DNA of 64,000 bases, from NCBI GenBank assembly GCA_023213315.1, contig JAKCPI010002797.1, forward strand, positions 37,545 to 101,544. Direction: 5' to 3'. The stretch comes from Euborellia annulipes. Lineage: Eukaryota; Arthropoda; Insecta; Dermaptera; Anisolabididae. The notes beneath the pieces are model-generated. The model was not told the origin of the DNA. It did not search any database and saw nothing but the letters and a program-made list of their open reading frames with translations. Below, piece by piece: positions 1-10,750 of this stretch. The translations under genes were made by a program, and so were the position numbers. Within the stretch, counting starts at the first letter, position 1. Each line of letters starts with the position of its first letter.

Positions 1-119
1 AGTGGTCATTTTGATATTTCTATAATCATCAGGGTTAAGTTTTTTGTTTAATAAATTCATTTCCTGTTTATCTGTGACTGATTATTTTTTTTCTCTTTTA
101 ATCAATATTTTTTTTGGAC

Positions 120-445
120 ATCTTTTCGACCGAAATTCTCCCCAATTCCCTCTTGAGTAATCGGTTTAGTGAAAAACTGCAATTCGAGCAGATCTATTGA
201 CCCCCGGGATGAGTAATACCAGCAACAGCCTCTTTGAATATACACTGTTCGCCCGCAAAAAGGGAATCCGCGGCGGGGGAGTCCCCAAACCCCCGACGGT
301 GAAACTTGGGGTGTCCCAGAATGCAAATGGAGCATTTTATGACCGCAACCAACGAGGTACCAACGTGCCATCGTAAATCCCGAGTGCGATTCTAAAAACG
401 GCTTTACGCACAGTAAGTCCCTCTCTGTGTTTGTCACTGTACACA
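120..445. other. GC-richer island, possible exon
   Basis: This stretch is clearly richer in GC and CpG than the AT-rich DNA around it and has complex, non-repetitive sequence. On the + strand a good donor-like A|GTAAGT lies at 412-418 and a pyrimidine tract ending in TTTAG lies at about 165-169, so an internal or first exon is possible. No frame is open from the acceptor to the donor, so if it is an exon it is partly or wholly untranslated. The window edge prevents seeing its context. Confidence 0.25.
209..376 (+). CDS. Small ORF, unrecognised
   Basis: An ATG-initiated frame of 55 codons lies inside the GC-rich island; the frame is open from 173. The peptide is basic and rich in Gly, Asn and Pro, with the segment ARKKGIRGGGVPKPP near its middle. 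I recognise no domain. It stops before the donor-like site at 413, so it could be the end of a coding exon, a chance ORF in a GC-rich exon, or nothing. A 114-codon frame overlaps it on the - strand and is equally unrecognised. Confidence 0.18.
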   Translation: MSNTSNSLFEYTLFARKKGIRGGGVPKPPTVKLGVSQNANGAFYDRNQRGTNVPS

Positions 446-446
446 C

Positions 447-1388
447 TAGATATATATAGGGTGTATGTTGGTGTGTTGAGGGGGTGCAGAGCTTAATTTC
501 ATGGGATTGAAGTGTTGGTGGTCGGTGCGAATGAAATTTATATTAGCGAGGGAGGGGAGGACAGCACCAGGATAAACAACGCGTTTTATTCACTTTTAAA
601 TCAAATTAGAAATGAATTTGAAAGGAGCCAAAGATTAGATTAGGAAGCTTTTCAATGCCCGGTTTCCTTTTGATAAAAAAAAAAAATACCAATCATAAAA
701 TGAAAGTATTCTTCTTTTTTTATTTCCGTTCAATTTTTATTTCTCAATTTTTTTACCCTCTCTTGTATTTCAAAAACATATGTTCGTCAATTTTTTTTTT
801 CTTTTTTGGAATTTAATTTAATTCTATTCATGATTATCGTAGAATGTAAAAGTAATGTATTTTTTTTTATTTTAAATATTGACTGTATCCCTATAGGCAA
901 AATAATTAAACATTAGCGGAATTTTTGCGAGAGGAGGGGGAGATGCACTGCAAAATCACATATCAAACTAACGAATATCAAAATAGACCTATCCAAGGTT
1001 CAGCGGTGCTTTGCAATTGTTTAACAGTAAAGATCTTGGTTATGTTGCTCTATTCTCTCCCCAGGCCTCCCGGCTTTCTGTTTTTCCTTTTTTTTTTTTT
1101 ATTTCATAAGTATTATTATAAATTTTACATCGGATTCTGATTTAACTTACTATCAGAAAGACATGTCGACACAAAAAAATTTAGTGGGACAGTACAAGAC
1201 AACTTTTGATTACCAAATATATGGGTATAAATTCATTACTAATCACTCACTTCCGTTGTATGTGTCAGTTTACCACTCTCGCTGATTAGCCGGAGTCAAA
1301 GAAGGAAATTTAAACAGTGCGCAAGAATAAATTTGATGCATTTGCTCGATTTAAATAAAATAAATATAAAATAGGCCTAGTTTTTTTT
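447..1388. other. AT-rich spacer, no gene seen
   Basis: Low-complexity A/T sequence with short homopolymers. A G-rich patch at about 530-560 and a pyrimidine run at about 1060-1100 stand out slightly. No ORF of interest, repeat match or RNA motif was seen. Confidence 0.6.
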
Positions 1389-1389
1389 T

Positions 1390-1440
1390 AAACACTCACA
1401 CTTTTCTCATTCACACTCACACTCACTTGGTATCCAAATG
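1390..1440 (-). repeat. SINE-1 tail fragment
   Basis: Read on the - strand it joins the body motif CATTTGGATACCA directly to the GTGAGTGTGAATGAGAAAA tail seen in complete SINE-1 copies such as 30189-30455. It is an internally deleted remnant. Confidence 0.5.
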
Positions 1441-1957
1441 GGAAAAAATTTTCATATGGAGGGGGGGCTCCAGGCAATACACCAGCCAGATCGGCGGTAG
1501 ATATGCCACTGAACATACCACGTTAAATGCCATTCGTAAGAATTATTAATATTGAAAAGGTAATAATGGAATGTTTCTAAATTAAAAATTATTGATTATC
1601 TTCAACAAATAAATAATTATATGTGCCTATATTAATAATCTTGAATAAAAATAATATCATGTATTTGGCTACGCGTTTATTAAACAAAGCACTGAATAAA
1701 CAAAATCTCATTTATTTTTAATATATTTATTTATAGTAAATTAAAATTTGGTTATTAATATTCATATAACCCTTTATTCTATATCTCATTTCAAAAATAA
1801 TTTAACAAAGTGAAAATACTGTTGATTGTTATTAAATATAGACATTTTCTATATTCATGTAGTGTAGAATTTCTTTTCAATTTGTATTTTGATTAAATTA
1901 AAATAACATTTTTTTTTTATTCATATTGTGAATAATACTAGTGATAGATTTTTTTTT

Positions 1958-1995
<38 letters not shown>

Positions 1996-2159
1996 CAGGC
2001 AGGTGTGAGAGGGAATCTAAATCTTTTCAATTCAACGAATATCCACTTCTAAATTGAACCTGGCAATATTTCAACGTGACTCTTTCAATTTTAATAAAAA
2101 AAAAAAATATAATAATCCCCCACTCAGTGATTTTAATTAATTTTTTTTTTTTTTCATTT
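1441..2159. other. AT-rich spacer with poly-A run
   Basis: Nothing gene-like. A 30-plus A run at about 1960-1993, followed by GCAGGCAGGTGTGAG, may mark the tail of an old retroposed sequence, but no body is recognisable. Confidence 0.5.
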
Positions 2160-2356
2160 TTAATAAACACTAGTCGTAAAGCCAGCCTTCGGCGGGCTTT
2201 TCTCCTAGCCAGGGAGCCCTCTGGCTTCTCTATTATTTTTTTCAACTGGTTGTGTAGCTCCTTCCACAGCCCTAGTCGTATACCTGGAAAGCTGGCTCTT
2301 AGAGCTACTAACTTCCTCTCTAATTTCCAAGCCAACTTGTAGATTTGTGTTTCCAT
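2160..2356 (-). repeat. GC-rich repeat end with CCTTCGGCGGG motif
   Basis: An abrupt GC-rich block. Its left end, with the GC hairpin CCTTCGGCGGG close to CACTAGTCGTAAAG, resembles the segment at 48979-49035 (ACTAGCCACAAACCCGCC, same hairpin, then an AACCAGGGA-like word). The shared order suggests the terminus of a mobile element. The - strand is open here for about 100 codons, giving a very basic peptide (ARRKARRRLALRL), but I recognise no domain and treat the frame as incidental. Confidence 0.4.
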
Positions 2357-3015
2357 ATTGAAGAAATTTGATTATAATTAATTTTCCAAGATATTTAAGA
2401 GATTCAAATTATCACTACGTTAATCCCTGGTTCATGTAGTATATGTGTATTTAATTTCAAATAGATTCATTGAAAATTACTATGTAGACCCTAGTTATAA
2501 CATATATACATACATACATATACACATACATTTTTTCCATTTCATTTATTTTTGTCGATTAAGAGAGAAAGTAATTAACTGAATGGGGGGAATTAAAACA
2601 TTTGCTATGCTGAATTCAAGTCATCTCGATTTAAAATTATCTTCAAATTTTTTTAAATTATTCAAAATAGGTTTTTTGATTTCGAGAAGCCAATAATCTA
2701 CCCCACTCTAATACCAATAAATCTGCTCATTCTCTAACAAATATCACCTCTAAAACAAAAAGATTAGGCTACTTATACTGCAAATAGGTCAGGTCAACAA
2801 ATATAAATTGCCTTCTAAGATTAAAAATAAAAATATATGTAAAACTTATTATCTCATTATGTTTTTTAATAAAATTACAGGCTGATTAAATTTTTAACAC
2901 AAAAAGAAAGAATAAAATTTTTTATGCACAAATTTAATAAAGCCGTCATTTAACTAGTAAACATAAGAATTTTGTTCATAAGAGGGTAGGAAATGAGAAA
3001 CGCAGCTAAGGTTTT
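2357..3015. other. AT-rich spacer, nothing seen
   Basis: A/T-rich sequence with short ATACATAC runs near 2500-2530. No gene or repeat recognised. Confidence 0.6.
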
Positions 3016-3017
3016 TC

Positions 3018-3075
3018 TTTCTTTATTTTCTGACGTTTTGGTTCCGTGTTCGAACCATCTTCAGAGCAAGTCATG
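3018..3075 (-). ncRNA. CTGAAGATGG...AAAACGTC motif (ribozyme-like core)
   Basis: On the - strand CTGAAGA is followed by a short stem (GGTTC/GAACC) and then AAAACGTC, ending in an A-rich tail. The order CUGANGA, stem, (G)AAAC, GUC is that of a minimal hammerhead core. The same word pair recurs near 16560, 18450, 19060, 21960 and 26200. Neither cleavage nor the remaining helices can be shown from sequence alone. Confidence 0.3.
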
Positions 3076-3234
3076 ACCAAGTTCATAAAATGGATTTTGA
3101 ATTTGAAGCAGTGACATGCCAAACCCTCAAAGTCGGAAGTGTAGCATCATTAATATTAAAACATAGTGTTAGAGATTCCGCATATGTTATCATGCGACAC
3201 AAATTTATTTCAATTTAATGGCTGCCAATCATTT

Positions 3235-3310
3235 GAAATAAACAGAGACGGGGTCTAAATAGCAACCGATGCGGAAAAAAGACCTTAATTAAAATTAAAA
3301 AAATTAAGAG
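3235..3310 (+). repeat. SINE-2 tail fragment
   Basis: Contains GGGGTCTAAATAGC, then GATGCGGAAAAAAGACCTTA and an A-rich end, matching the SINE-2 tails at 43020-43105, 55735-55870 and 57935-58128. The tRNA-like head is missing. Confidence 0.5.
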
Positions 3311-3829
3311 AGAATTTAACCTAATGTTTCACTGTATGGGTGAAGGGAAAATAATTGAGAGTAGCGAGACATTAACCCTGGAGATTTGCAAGATGCCCCT
3401 CCTTAATAAACTAGATAAGAACCGCTAATTGGTGGCCCTCGACTGATAACCGACAAATTTCCAACAAAATAGCCATGTAATTAGATTGAACCCCCAACGG
3501 AGTGGGTGGCACATAAAATGATTACCACTGGCCAAAAGTGACCCTAATCGATTTAACGGACCATGCCAAGTCCAAAAATAAATAAATGAACTCATTTGCA
3601 TTAAGCAGCTCACATTTGTTTGCGTTTTTTTTTTATTCAAACATTTTAATGCTGTAATTACATAATTCTTTAAACCCTTTTATGGCCAGATGATGTTCTT
3701 ATAATAGACAAAATAAAAATTAAATGGTCGTTTCAGGGGCGGCTTTTTAATCGATGCTGATTTTAAAAATTTTAATTCCCTTCCAAATTTGATGTCAATA
3801 TGAATTCTATTTTAAATTTCCGAACTTTG
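3311..3829. other. Spacer with complex non-repeat core
   Basis: No gene seen. The part at about 3370-3620 is of higher complexity and GC than its surroundings and matches nothing else here, so it may be single-copy DNA. A 71-codon - strand frame covers it without a recognisable domain. Confidence 0.4.
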
Positions 3830-3834
3830 GATCT

Positions 3835-3956
3835 TAGTTGGCTACAATTTGAGCTCTTATTTAATTATATGATTACTGTAGATGTGAAAAGTCATAGTTA
3901 ACTAGCTTATCCGAGGGATAGCTACTTAATTAGAGCTGAAGAAACCGGCCCTTAGT
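3835..3956 (+). repeat. Family F half element
   Basis: The end reads TATCCGAGGGATAGCT, then GCTGAAGAAACCGGCC, matching the right end of the longer copy at 46562-47195 (same TCCGAGGGATAGCTA, then GTGAAGCAACCTGACC). Only one end is present, so this is a truncated copy. Confidence 0.45.
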
Positions 3957-4053
3957 GTTTTATGTAATTATTTACATTACATTGTATACTAGGTAGGCCT
4001 ACTTTATAATTATTTTATTGAATTTTGAAAGGTAAAAGTTTATTTCCAGCAGC

Positions 4054-4192
4054 ATGGGCGTAACTAGGAAATTTGGCTTGGAGGGGGCATGGGACCAGCC
4101 ATCCTCCGGGGGACTTGGAAGACCTCATATTGTCTTGGGGCGGGACTTTCTGGGGGGGGGAGAGGGCGAGACTTCCCTAGTTACAGCCATGG
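4054..4192. mobile_element. hAT-like MITE (family D), 139 bp
   Basis: The ends ATGGGCGTAACTAGG and CCTAGTTACAGCCAT form imperfect TIRs. The flanks are an exact 8-bp direct repeat, CCAGCAGC, at 4046-4053 and 4193-4200. An 8-bp target duplication with GGGCGTA ends fits the hAT superfamily. The interior is G-rich and non-coding. Confidence 0.75.
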
Positions 4193-4200
4193 CCAGCAGC

Positions 4201-5370
4201 TGATTAAGAAAATAACAAAAATTAGCAACATTTCTATTCTAAATTGAGATCATCTTAAAAAAAGAAGTTCAAATATATGTTCTCCATCTTGCACAAAGTG
4301 CCAACAGCTTTAAGATGTTTTATGGATTTATATTATGTTAAAGACTATGCAGTTTTGTCTAAATTTTGAGTCGAGAATTTTGAGTCGGATTTTCATATTA
4401 TTCTCTTAAACAACAAAAAATTACATATTTATATAAATGATTTAACAATATTTCGTTTCGTACGTTTTTACTTCTTATTTAATTTCAGTCAACCTTGTGG
4501 CAAAACAATTTAATTTTTCCCCCAAAAGCTATAAATTTTATATTCTCTCTTAAAAAATATAGAGAAATTATAAATACGTAAATTTGACGCTTTGCTCGTT
4601 GATTAAAATGAGTAATTTATTTGCAAAGAGGAGGAACCGGTGGCTCGGAACCCACCTGGATCTGTTTTTTTATTATTTCATCTCATTTAATCCGGCAGTC
4701 TATAAAAAAGTAATCCAATAAATATTCAAAAAAAATATCAATTTTTTTTTATGGATTATTATATTAATAAAACGAATATAATTAAAAAAAAAACTTTTAT
4801 TCATCTAGGAAAAAATTCATTTAATCTACTTTAGATGTTTTTTTTTTTTTTTTTTTTGTTTGAATGGTTTAAAAATTTGTTGTTTTGATGAGATACTAAT
4901 CCTGTGGTTTTATCATCAATAAAAAAAATTGATAATCCAACAAATAAAATAAAAAGAATATTCCTTACGTTGATGAAGTGAAAAGTTTACTTATAGAAAG
5001 AGAGAGGATTATCAATTATTCAATTGAATTTTTTTTTTTTTGATTATTTAAAAATTCAATTAAACTTATATTTGTTTTTGTCAATTGATATTTAAATTTG
5101 CGCTAAATTGTTTTTTTTTTTTACTTTTGTTCTTTGTTTACTTAAAAGATAAATCAAAATTTTCAAGAGAATGAACTAAGGATTCAAAATTACTCTCTAT
5201 CGGTTGTTTGTAATTTTGACAAATTGAAAATGTATATGAGCTTCAGTTCTGATTTGTAAAGAATTTGTGAAATTGGTCTGACAAGGTGATCTGATTCTTT
5301 TTTAAACTCTTAGAATATGAAGAGTGTCTGGTAGCCATGGGCGTAGCAATTCAGTCTCCTAAACAAAAAG
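4201..5370. other. AT-rich spacer
   Basis: Mostly A/T with homopolymer runs. A short GC patch (AGGAGGAACCGGTGGCTCGG, about 4628-4647) stands alone. A second hAT-like end word (CATGGGCGTAGCAATTC) at about 5336 lacks a partner. No gene seen. Confidence 0.5.
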
Positions 5371-5378
5371 TCCTTAGT

Positions 5379-5625
5379 CATGGGCGTCCGCAGGATTTTT
5401 TGCAGGGGGGGGGGCAAGTCACTTCCAGATAAGTTAAAAAAAACGTACTTTGATTAATAATGTTATACATCTCTCAGTATTTAAAGCTTTCTCACCGCGG
5501 TAAGGTGGATGTATAATGAGAAAGGTTTTTTTTGCATTTTTTTTTGTTTTATACATTTTTTTGTATCATTTTAATCTTTCAGGGGGGGCAAGTGCCTGGT
5601 TGCCTCCCCCCTGTGGACGCCCATG
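5379..5625. mobile_element. hAT-like MITE (family D), 247 bp
   Basis: TIRs CATGGGCGTCCGCAGGA and CTGTGGACGCCCATG are followed inward by G runs on one side and C runs on the other. The flanking 8-mers TCCTTAGT (5371-5378) and TCCTTGGT (5626-5633) differ at one base, so this is a slightly aged hAT-type target duplication. Non-coding. Confidence 0.78.
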
Positions 5626-5704
5626 TCCTTGGTTCAATTCTAGTTAGGGATATTTTACTATTTTACATTTTTTTTTTTTTCAAATGTCTTATATGGCCTA
5701 TTAA

Positions 5705-6098
5705 GGTGCGCGTCTCGGGGTGCTAATTTTGGGAGTTTCCAGCGGCCACAATTTTGAAGCTATCGACCTCAAATTTTTTTTAAATTAAAGCTATTTAAAA
5801 TATCTACAACTTATAGAAGCCCTTTTTTTGATTTTCAAAAAAAAAAAATTTTTTAGATTAATCGCATTAAATAAAAGATATTTAAAAAAAAGGAGCTCTA
5901 TAAGTTGTAGATAATTAAATTAGTAATCATTGTGTTAAAGAATAATTAATCTTTTGCCTTTAATTATTTAGCTGGAAGCTATAGAATGAAATGGAAAAAA
6001 TTCCTTGTATTCCTATGGGGAACACTAACGCCATCTCTTGCCGCCTCGAGAAACTCGGTAGTCTATAGTGTTCTAACAGTTTTTCGAGTCGCGCACCT
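5705..6098 (+). mobile_element. Family B MITE, TTAA-flanked, 394 bp
   Basis: TTAA lies at both edges. The ends GGTGCGCGTCTCGGGG and CGAGTCGCGCACC are TIRs. Near-identical copies lie at 7850-8245 (inverted) and 56649-57033, with a truncated copy at 36264-36483. Internally TCTACAACTTATAGA and TCTATAAGTTGTAGA form a second inverted pair. TTAA flanks suit piggyBac-type insertion; a 3-bp TAA (PIF/Harbinger) reading is also possible. Non-coding. Confidence 0.75.
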
Positions 6099-6102
6099 TA
6101 AC

Positions 6103-6995
6103 ATTTATAAAATTGAAATGCCATTAACTACACACAACAAAATATAAATTAAGTGTTTTCTAACAAACTTAGTGGATCGATGACCATTTAGCTTTTTCAT
6201 AATTAGATTTCCAAATAGTTAGAAAATTAAATCAAAGTTTATTTTTTAATCTCTGATTTTTCTATTCATTAATTCTATCGATGAAAAAAAAACAAAAAAA
6301 AAAAAAAAAAAAAAAAAAAACAATTTCGCTAAAAGCAATATTGAATCAAATCAACACGAAAAAAATATAGCAATATCATAAGTTTTATTTTATTTTTTTC
6401 CGACTATGCGGCAATTTCAAATTTATTCATTTGAATTAGAAATAAATCAGCAAGTTGAAAACTTTTCTGTCGAATATCGGTTCAAATTCTAACATGAGAA
6501 GTCGATGTTTATTAGCGATGTTCAATTCACCCCCTCGTTCGTTTATATTTATCGTCATGTTTTAAGTGTTGATCCTTTTATTAATTAATTTAATTGGAAT
6601 ACATTTGTTTCAAAGTGGCTACCATTTTTTATTTTTTTTTGGCAATGGATCCTCAAAATTTATTTCTTAAGCTCATTTAACAAAAACATCACTTTGACAG
6701 GCTAATTAAGCAAGAGGTGATTTATATTAATAGTCTTGATGATAAATTGAATTTTTGGGCCAATTGGCTTAATCAGCCCATTACACTCTCAAGTTACGAA
6801 TGCTGGATTGTAAGCATCATTAAGATGGCTTAGGAGATTACAAGTGCGGATAAATGAAAGGCAAAGACCAATCAAGTGTAAATGATTTAACCAATTTATT
6901 ATGTATTGGTTAAATAATTTTCGAGATATATATATTTGAATAAGATATTAATATTCAATGATTATCTCGTTGACCTGACTAGTCATAGATATATA
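6103..6995. other. AT-rich spacer
   Basis: Contains a long A run at about 6285-6320 and ordinary A/T sequence. The part at about 6700-6880 is more complex but matches nothing here. No gene seen. Confidence 0.5.
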
Positions 6996-6999
6996 TTTG

Positions 7000-7162
7000 A
7001 GGTCAAGGGATCGGTGGCATAGTGTAAAAGGATGCTGGAGATCTTGGGTTCGACTTCCGGGGACTGCCCGCCAACAAATAAACATACTGACCCATTTTTT
7101 GAATTTAGGTATGTATTGGTTCCAATTTGTTTGCTGGAAGGTGGGCAACCCAACACCCAATA
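7000..7162 (+). repeat. tRNA-derived SINE head
   Basis: GATCGGTGGCATAGTGTAAA resembles a pol III A box in a tRNA-like head, and GGGTTCGACTTCCGG is a good B box about 45 bp downstream. A related head is at 36150-36262. The anticodon region does not fold as an intact tRNA, and body sequence follows directly, so this is a SINE rather than a functional tRNA gene. Confidence 0.55.
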
Positions 7163-7845
7163 CATCTTACTCCAGATCCTTTTTTGTGCAGTTGTTAAAT
7201 CTCCATAAATTAACAAATTATGACCGAACTTTCAAAAATAAATTTGGCTTGTCTATCTTCAAACAATCAGACACTAATTTATTTATACCCCAAAACTATT
7301 TATTTCAAATTATTGATTTGAAATTACTTTTTCTTGCTTGGGACGGGAAACTGAACTTGGGACCCCTGGCTCGAGAAATTCATGTCTTCTCTCTGAACCA
7401 CGGGTCATGAGCTTAATTGTATTTGCGATAACAAATTTTTATTAAATTACTATTTATTCGTAAATATTCAATTTTATAGCAAACATTTGGGAATCTAGCA
7501 TATGTAAATTATTATAAAGCATACATTCTAATGCATCTATACTATACATGCATAAATATATAATATAAATCTAAATAATATGGATTAAAAAAAAACAATT
7601 GATTTAAAATTCATAAACCCCGATGCAACAAAATCATTGAAAATATTAAATATCAATTGAACAAAAATATTAAAAACAGGCGATGAAAAATGTATACTTT
7701 AATTAACATTTTTGTTTTAAATATTTTTTTTTTTAATTTATAACTCTAAACCCAATTGTTCTAACCGATATTTCTGGCGAAATTGAATTTCGTTTGTAAA
7801 TTTTTATTTCCTTATCCGCAGTCCTGCAATATTTGACCTTGCTTA
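7163..7845. other. Spacer with degraded tRNA-like fragment
   Basis: On the - strand, 7325-7410 carries a head-like ACCCGTGGTTCAGAGAGAAG and a weak B box, suggesting another decayed SINE. The rest is plain A/T-rich sequence. Confidence 0.3.
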
Positions 7846-7849
7846 TTAA

Positions 7850-8245
7850 GGTCCTCGCCTCGAAAAGCCGTTAGAAGGCGATTGACTACCGAGTTACTCT
7901 AGGCGGCAAAAGATGGCGGTAGTTTTTCCCATAGGAATACAAGGGATTTATTCTATTTCATTTTAAAGTTTCCAGCTAATTAATTAAGGGTAGAAAATTA
8001 ATTATTTTTTAACACAATGATTACTAATTTAATTATCTATAAGATATAGAGCGAATTTTTTAAAAATATCTTTTATTTATTCCGATTAATCTAAAAAAAA
8101 ATTTATTTTTTCGAAAATCAAAAAAAGGACTTCTATACGTTGTAGATATTTTAAATAGCTTTAATTTAAAAAAAAATTTGAGGTCAATAGCTTCCAAATT
8201 GTGGCCGCTGGAATCTCCCAAAATTAGCACCCCGAGACGCGCACC
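7850..8245 (-). mobile_element. Family B MITE, inverted copy
   Basis: This matches 5705-6098 in reverse orientation over its whole length, including the CTACCGAGTTACTCTAGGCG segment, and has TTAA at both edges (7846-7849 and 8246-8249). Its right end ends CGAGACGCGCACC; its left end is mutated to GGTCCTCGCCTCG. Confidence 0.75.
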
Positions 8246-8249
8246 TTAA

Positions 8250-8723
8250 TACTGATCCTGGGGAAAACGAACATTATCATATCTACCAACAATATAGGTT
8301 TTATACACTTGCAATTTATGTATGATTAAAAAAAAAAAAAATTATGCTCACCCCTTTAATATAGTTCTTTTAAATCCCTCGCTTTGTTAAGAAGCCAGTG
8401 ATTAATAATTTTAATCAAGTTTTTTCTTTATCTTTCTAAAGTGATGACAAGCCATTTGTTGTCTAGGGTTAGACGGAAGGGAGGGAATCCCAGAAGTCTT
8501 CTCGAGAAACAACTTAAGTTCATCTCAAACAAGCGACCGAGTTATCGGCTGTTTTTGCCATCTACTGCTTTAGGGTAGGGGAGAGAGATCTTACTATTCC
8601 ATTAGTCCTGATGAAGATATGGACTTGATAAAAAAATTTCCTAACCAAACAAATTATAGAGTAACTTTAGCTAAAATTACTAAACTGCTTTGAGATGATT
8701 TTCTAGATTCAAAAATACAGCCG
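8250..8723. other. Spacer, no gene seen
   Basis: A/T-rich with a more complex section at about 8440-8600. No repeat match within the window and no plausible ORF. Confidence 0.5.
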
Positions 8724-9230
8724 AATCTGGTGTGACTGGAGCATAGCACACTTACCCTTCGGTAAGAGAAAGTCGTGCACCGTGCTGGTCACACCAGATT
8801 TTTTATGCCGAGATATATTAAGTTTCCCATAGCACCTTAGTTTCAAAGTTGACCAGATGGCGCTGAGCTACGAATGCTTCCACATCAGTAAAGTGTACTT
8901 CAAACAATTTTAACGAAAAATTTCACTGAAATACTTTTTAAATAGCATAAAAAAAAACAGTTGATTTATGAATTTTAATCAAAATCGTTGCAGCTAATTT
9001 TGAGAAAATCGAAAAAAAAGTACAACCGTAAAATACTAGTATTTTTTGGTTGATTTTGTTTAAAAGCTTATTTTCTTCATAGTTAAAAATGTCCACACAC
9101 ACACCCACTTTTTTTGGACCCAGGGGATCTCAAAACATGAATATCCATCAAAACCTCGACATCAAATTTTTGACATGATCGCAATACTTTCTCTCTATAT
9201 ATATTTCAAATATAGGGTAAGAGAAAGTAA
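8724..9230 (+). mobile_element. Family A hairpin-capped element
   Basis: It starts AATCTGGTGTGACTGG and folds back to GTCACACCAGATT within 90 nt, with CCTTCGG at the apex. A middle block follows (ATCAAAATCGTTG, AAAATACTAGTATTTT, a short CA run, GACCCAGGGGATCTCAAAAC). It ends in an AT-rich foldback, ACTTTCTCT...GGTAAGAGAAAGTAA. The sequence is diverged relative to 27713-28297 but collinear. Confidence 0.8.
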
Positions 9231-9321
9231 AAATAGGATATAATAATTAAAAATTTTTTAAAGTCTTTTCGGCATATTATCTTAACGACACTGAAATTAT
9301 TTAAATACAACATATTATAAT

Positions 9322-9361
9322 TAGGTCCATAATTTGGTATCCAAATGATTTAAATAAATAT
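9322..9361 (-). repeat. SINE-1 copy, distal part of split element
   Basis: TTGGTATCCAAATGATTTAA is the inverse of the SINE-1 body word. The copy resumes at 11434 with the head, so the 2.07-kb element at 9363-11432 has split it. Confidence 0.6.
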
Positions 9362-9823
9362 AGGGGAGAGGGCGGGACATTGGGACAGTACAAATAAAAT
9401 TAGCTGTGTATAGTTTGGCTTTCAATATTATTGAGCATTTAATGTTATGTTGTTGACACTGATTAATGCACTATCTATTGCCATAGGCTTAGCGCTTATT
9501 CACCAATAGATGAATTAGATTTTTGCAATTTTCCAAAAAATCCAAATTGTCCCAATGTGCCTCTTGGGTGAGGTAGATTTGGACAGTGAAGAGGCAGATG
9601 TGGACAAAACCAATTTGTTTTGTTCTAAAAAAATAATTTAGTGAATAAAGGTGGCACAATCTAACACAGTGGTTCCCAACCTTTTTTGGCCCATCGCCCC
9701 TTTCTGGAGGCTGACTAACACCTATCGCCCCCTTTTTCTTTTTCATTGTATGTCTAATTTTAATCTAAAGTGTAAATAATAATGCAGTTTTATTATTTTA
9801 AACAATTTTGTTACCCTAGATAT

Positions 9824-10750
9824 CAGTAGTGTAGCCAGGATTTCTGCTTGGGGGGGGGGGGCCCAAAAGTTTTATGGACCCCCCCCCCATTCTCCAATAA
9901 ACTTAAAGTGGAGAAATTTTTTTTAGATAATATAATAATTATAAATAGAGACCGGATTTTAAGCAAAATGCTTATTGCTGAATTTTATAAGCAACCATTA
10001 GATATTTAATTTCTATACGAATTAGGAAATACTAAGTGCATTGAGATTGCATTTTTTATGCTTTTTTTGAGTTTTTATGCTTTTTTTCCCTTTCGTGCTT
10101 ATTTGAACTTATTTTACGAATATTTATAATTTTTTTTTTTTTTTTTTATTAAAAAACTTTTTTCCCATTCACACACGCATACACCAAGGACGTATATAAG
10201 GGAGGCGCCCCCCCCCCCCAAATTTTCCAAAAACCCCGCAGTGTGAAAAAATATATCCTGTAAAAAAATTTTTTTCCGCAGAGTGAAAAAATTTGGTTCC
10301 GCAAAAAAAAAATTTTCGCAGGGCGGGATAAATTTAGTTTCTTTAAAAAAAAAATTGTATACGCCATTGGTATGAGTAAAAATTGCTTATGAGATGCTTT
10401 TTTTCAACTTTTATGCTTATTTAACAACTTTTTATTCAAGTTTTTTATGCTTTTTTCAAGCACTTTTTTTTCCATTTTTTTATGCTTTTTTGTCCGGTCT
10501 CTAATTATAAATAAGAAACAAATAAAAAAAAAAAAATTTTCTTGAAATAAAAAATAATTTTAATACAAAATTCGTAAATATTAGAGATTTTTTCAATTAT
10601 TTATAAGTTTTTTTTGTTAGATTTTAGAATTTATGAGTTAATAAAATAATTATTAAAAAAAAAAATCATTAGGGAAAACAATAGGTATTTTTTTGTTTTA
10701 GAGAAGGCTTTGGGGGGGCGGCCCCCTGCCCCCCCCTGAATACGCCACTG
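9824..10750. mobile_element. hAT-like element (family D), 927 bp, nested
   Basis: The left end CAGTAGTGTAGCCAGGA, followed by a G run, faces the right end CCCTGAATACGCCACTG. The flanking 8-mers CTAGATAT (9816-9823) and GTAGATAT (10751-10758) match at seven of eight bases. The interior is A/T-rich with repeated TTTTTATGCTT words and no ORF of substance. It sits inside the 2.07-kb element and itself contains 10185-10369. Confidence 0.7.
10185..10369. mobile_element. Short hAT-like element, innermost of nest
   Basis: The ends CAAGGACGTATATAAGGG and TTGTATACGCCATTG are imperfect TIRs. The interior has C runs and tandem TTTTTCCGCAGAGTG-like words, as in the D element at 35748-36005. No clear target duplication is visible, so the insertion is old or the ends are slightly misplaced. 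Confidence 0.5.

Noticed and set aside
102..446. 114-codon - strand ORF in the GC-rich island
   Set aside because: No recognisable domain; it overlaps the + strand frame and the donor-like site, and its cysteine/glycine-rich content looks like antisense of a GC-rich exon.
2027..2356. 109-codon - strand ORF, very basic
   Set aside because: It coincides with a repeat-like GC hairpin terminus and runs into A/T homopolymer-coded lysine and isoleucine runs; no domain.
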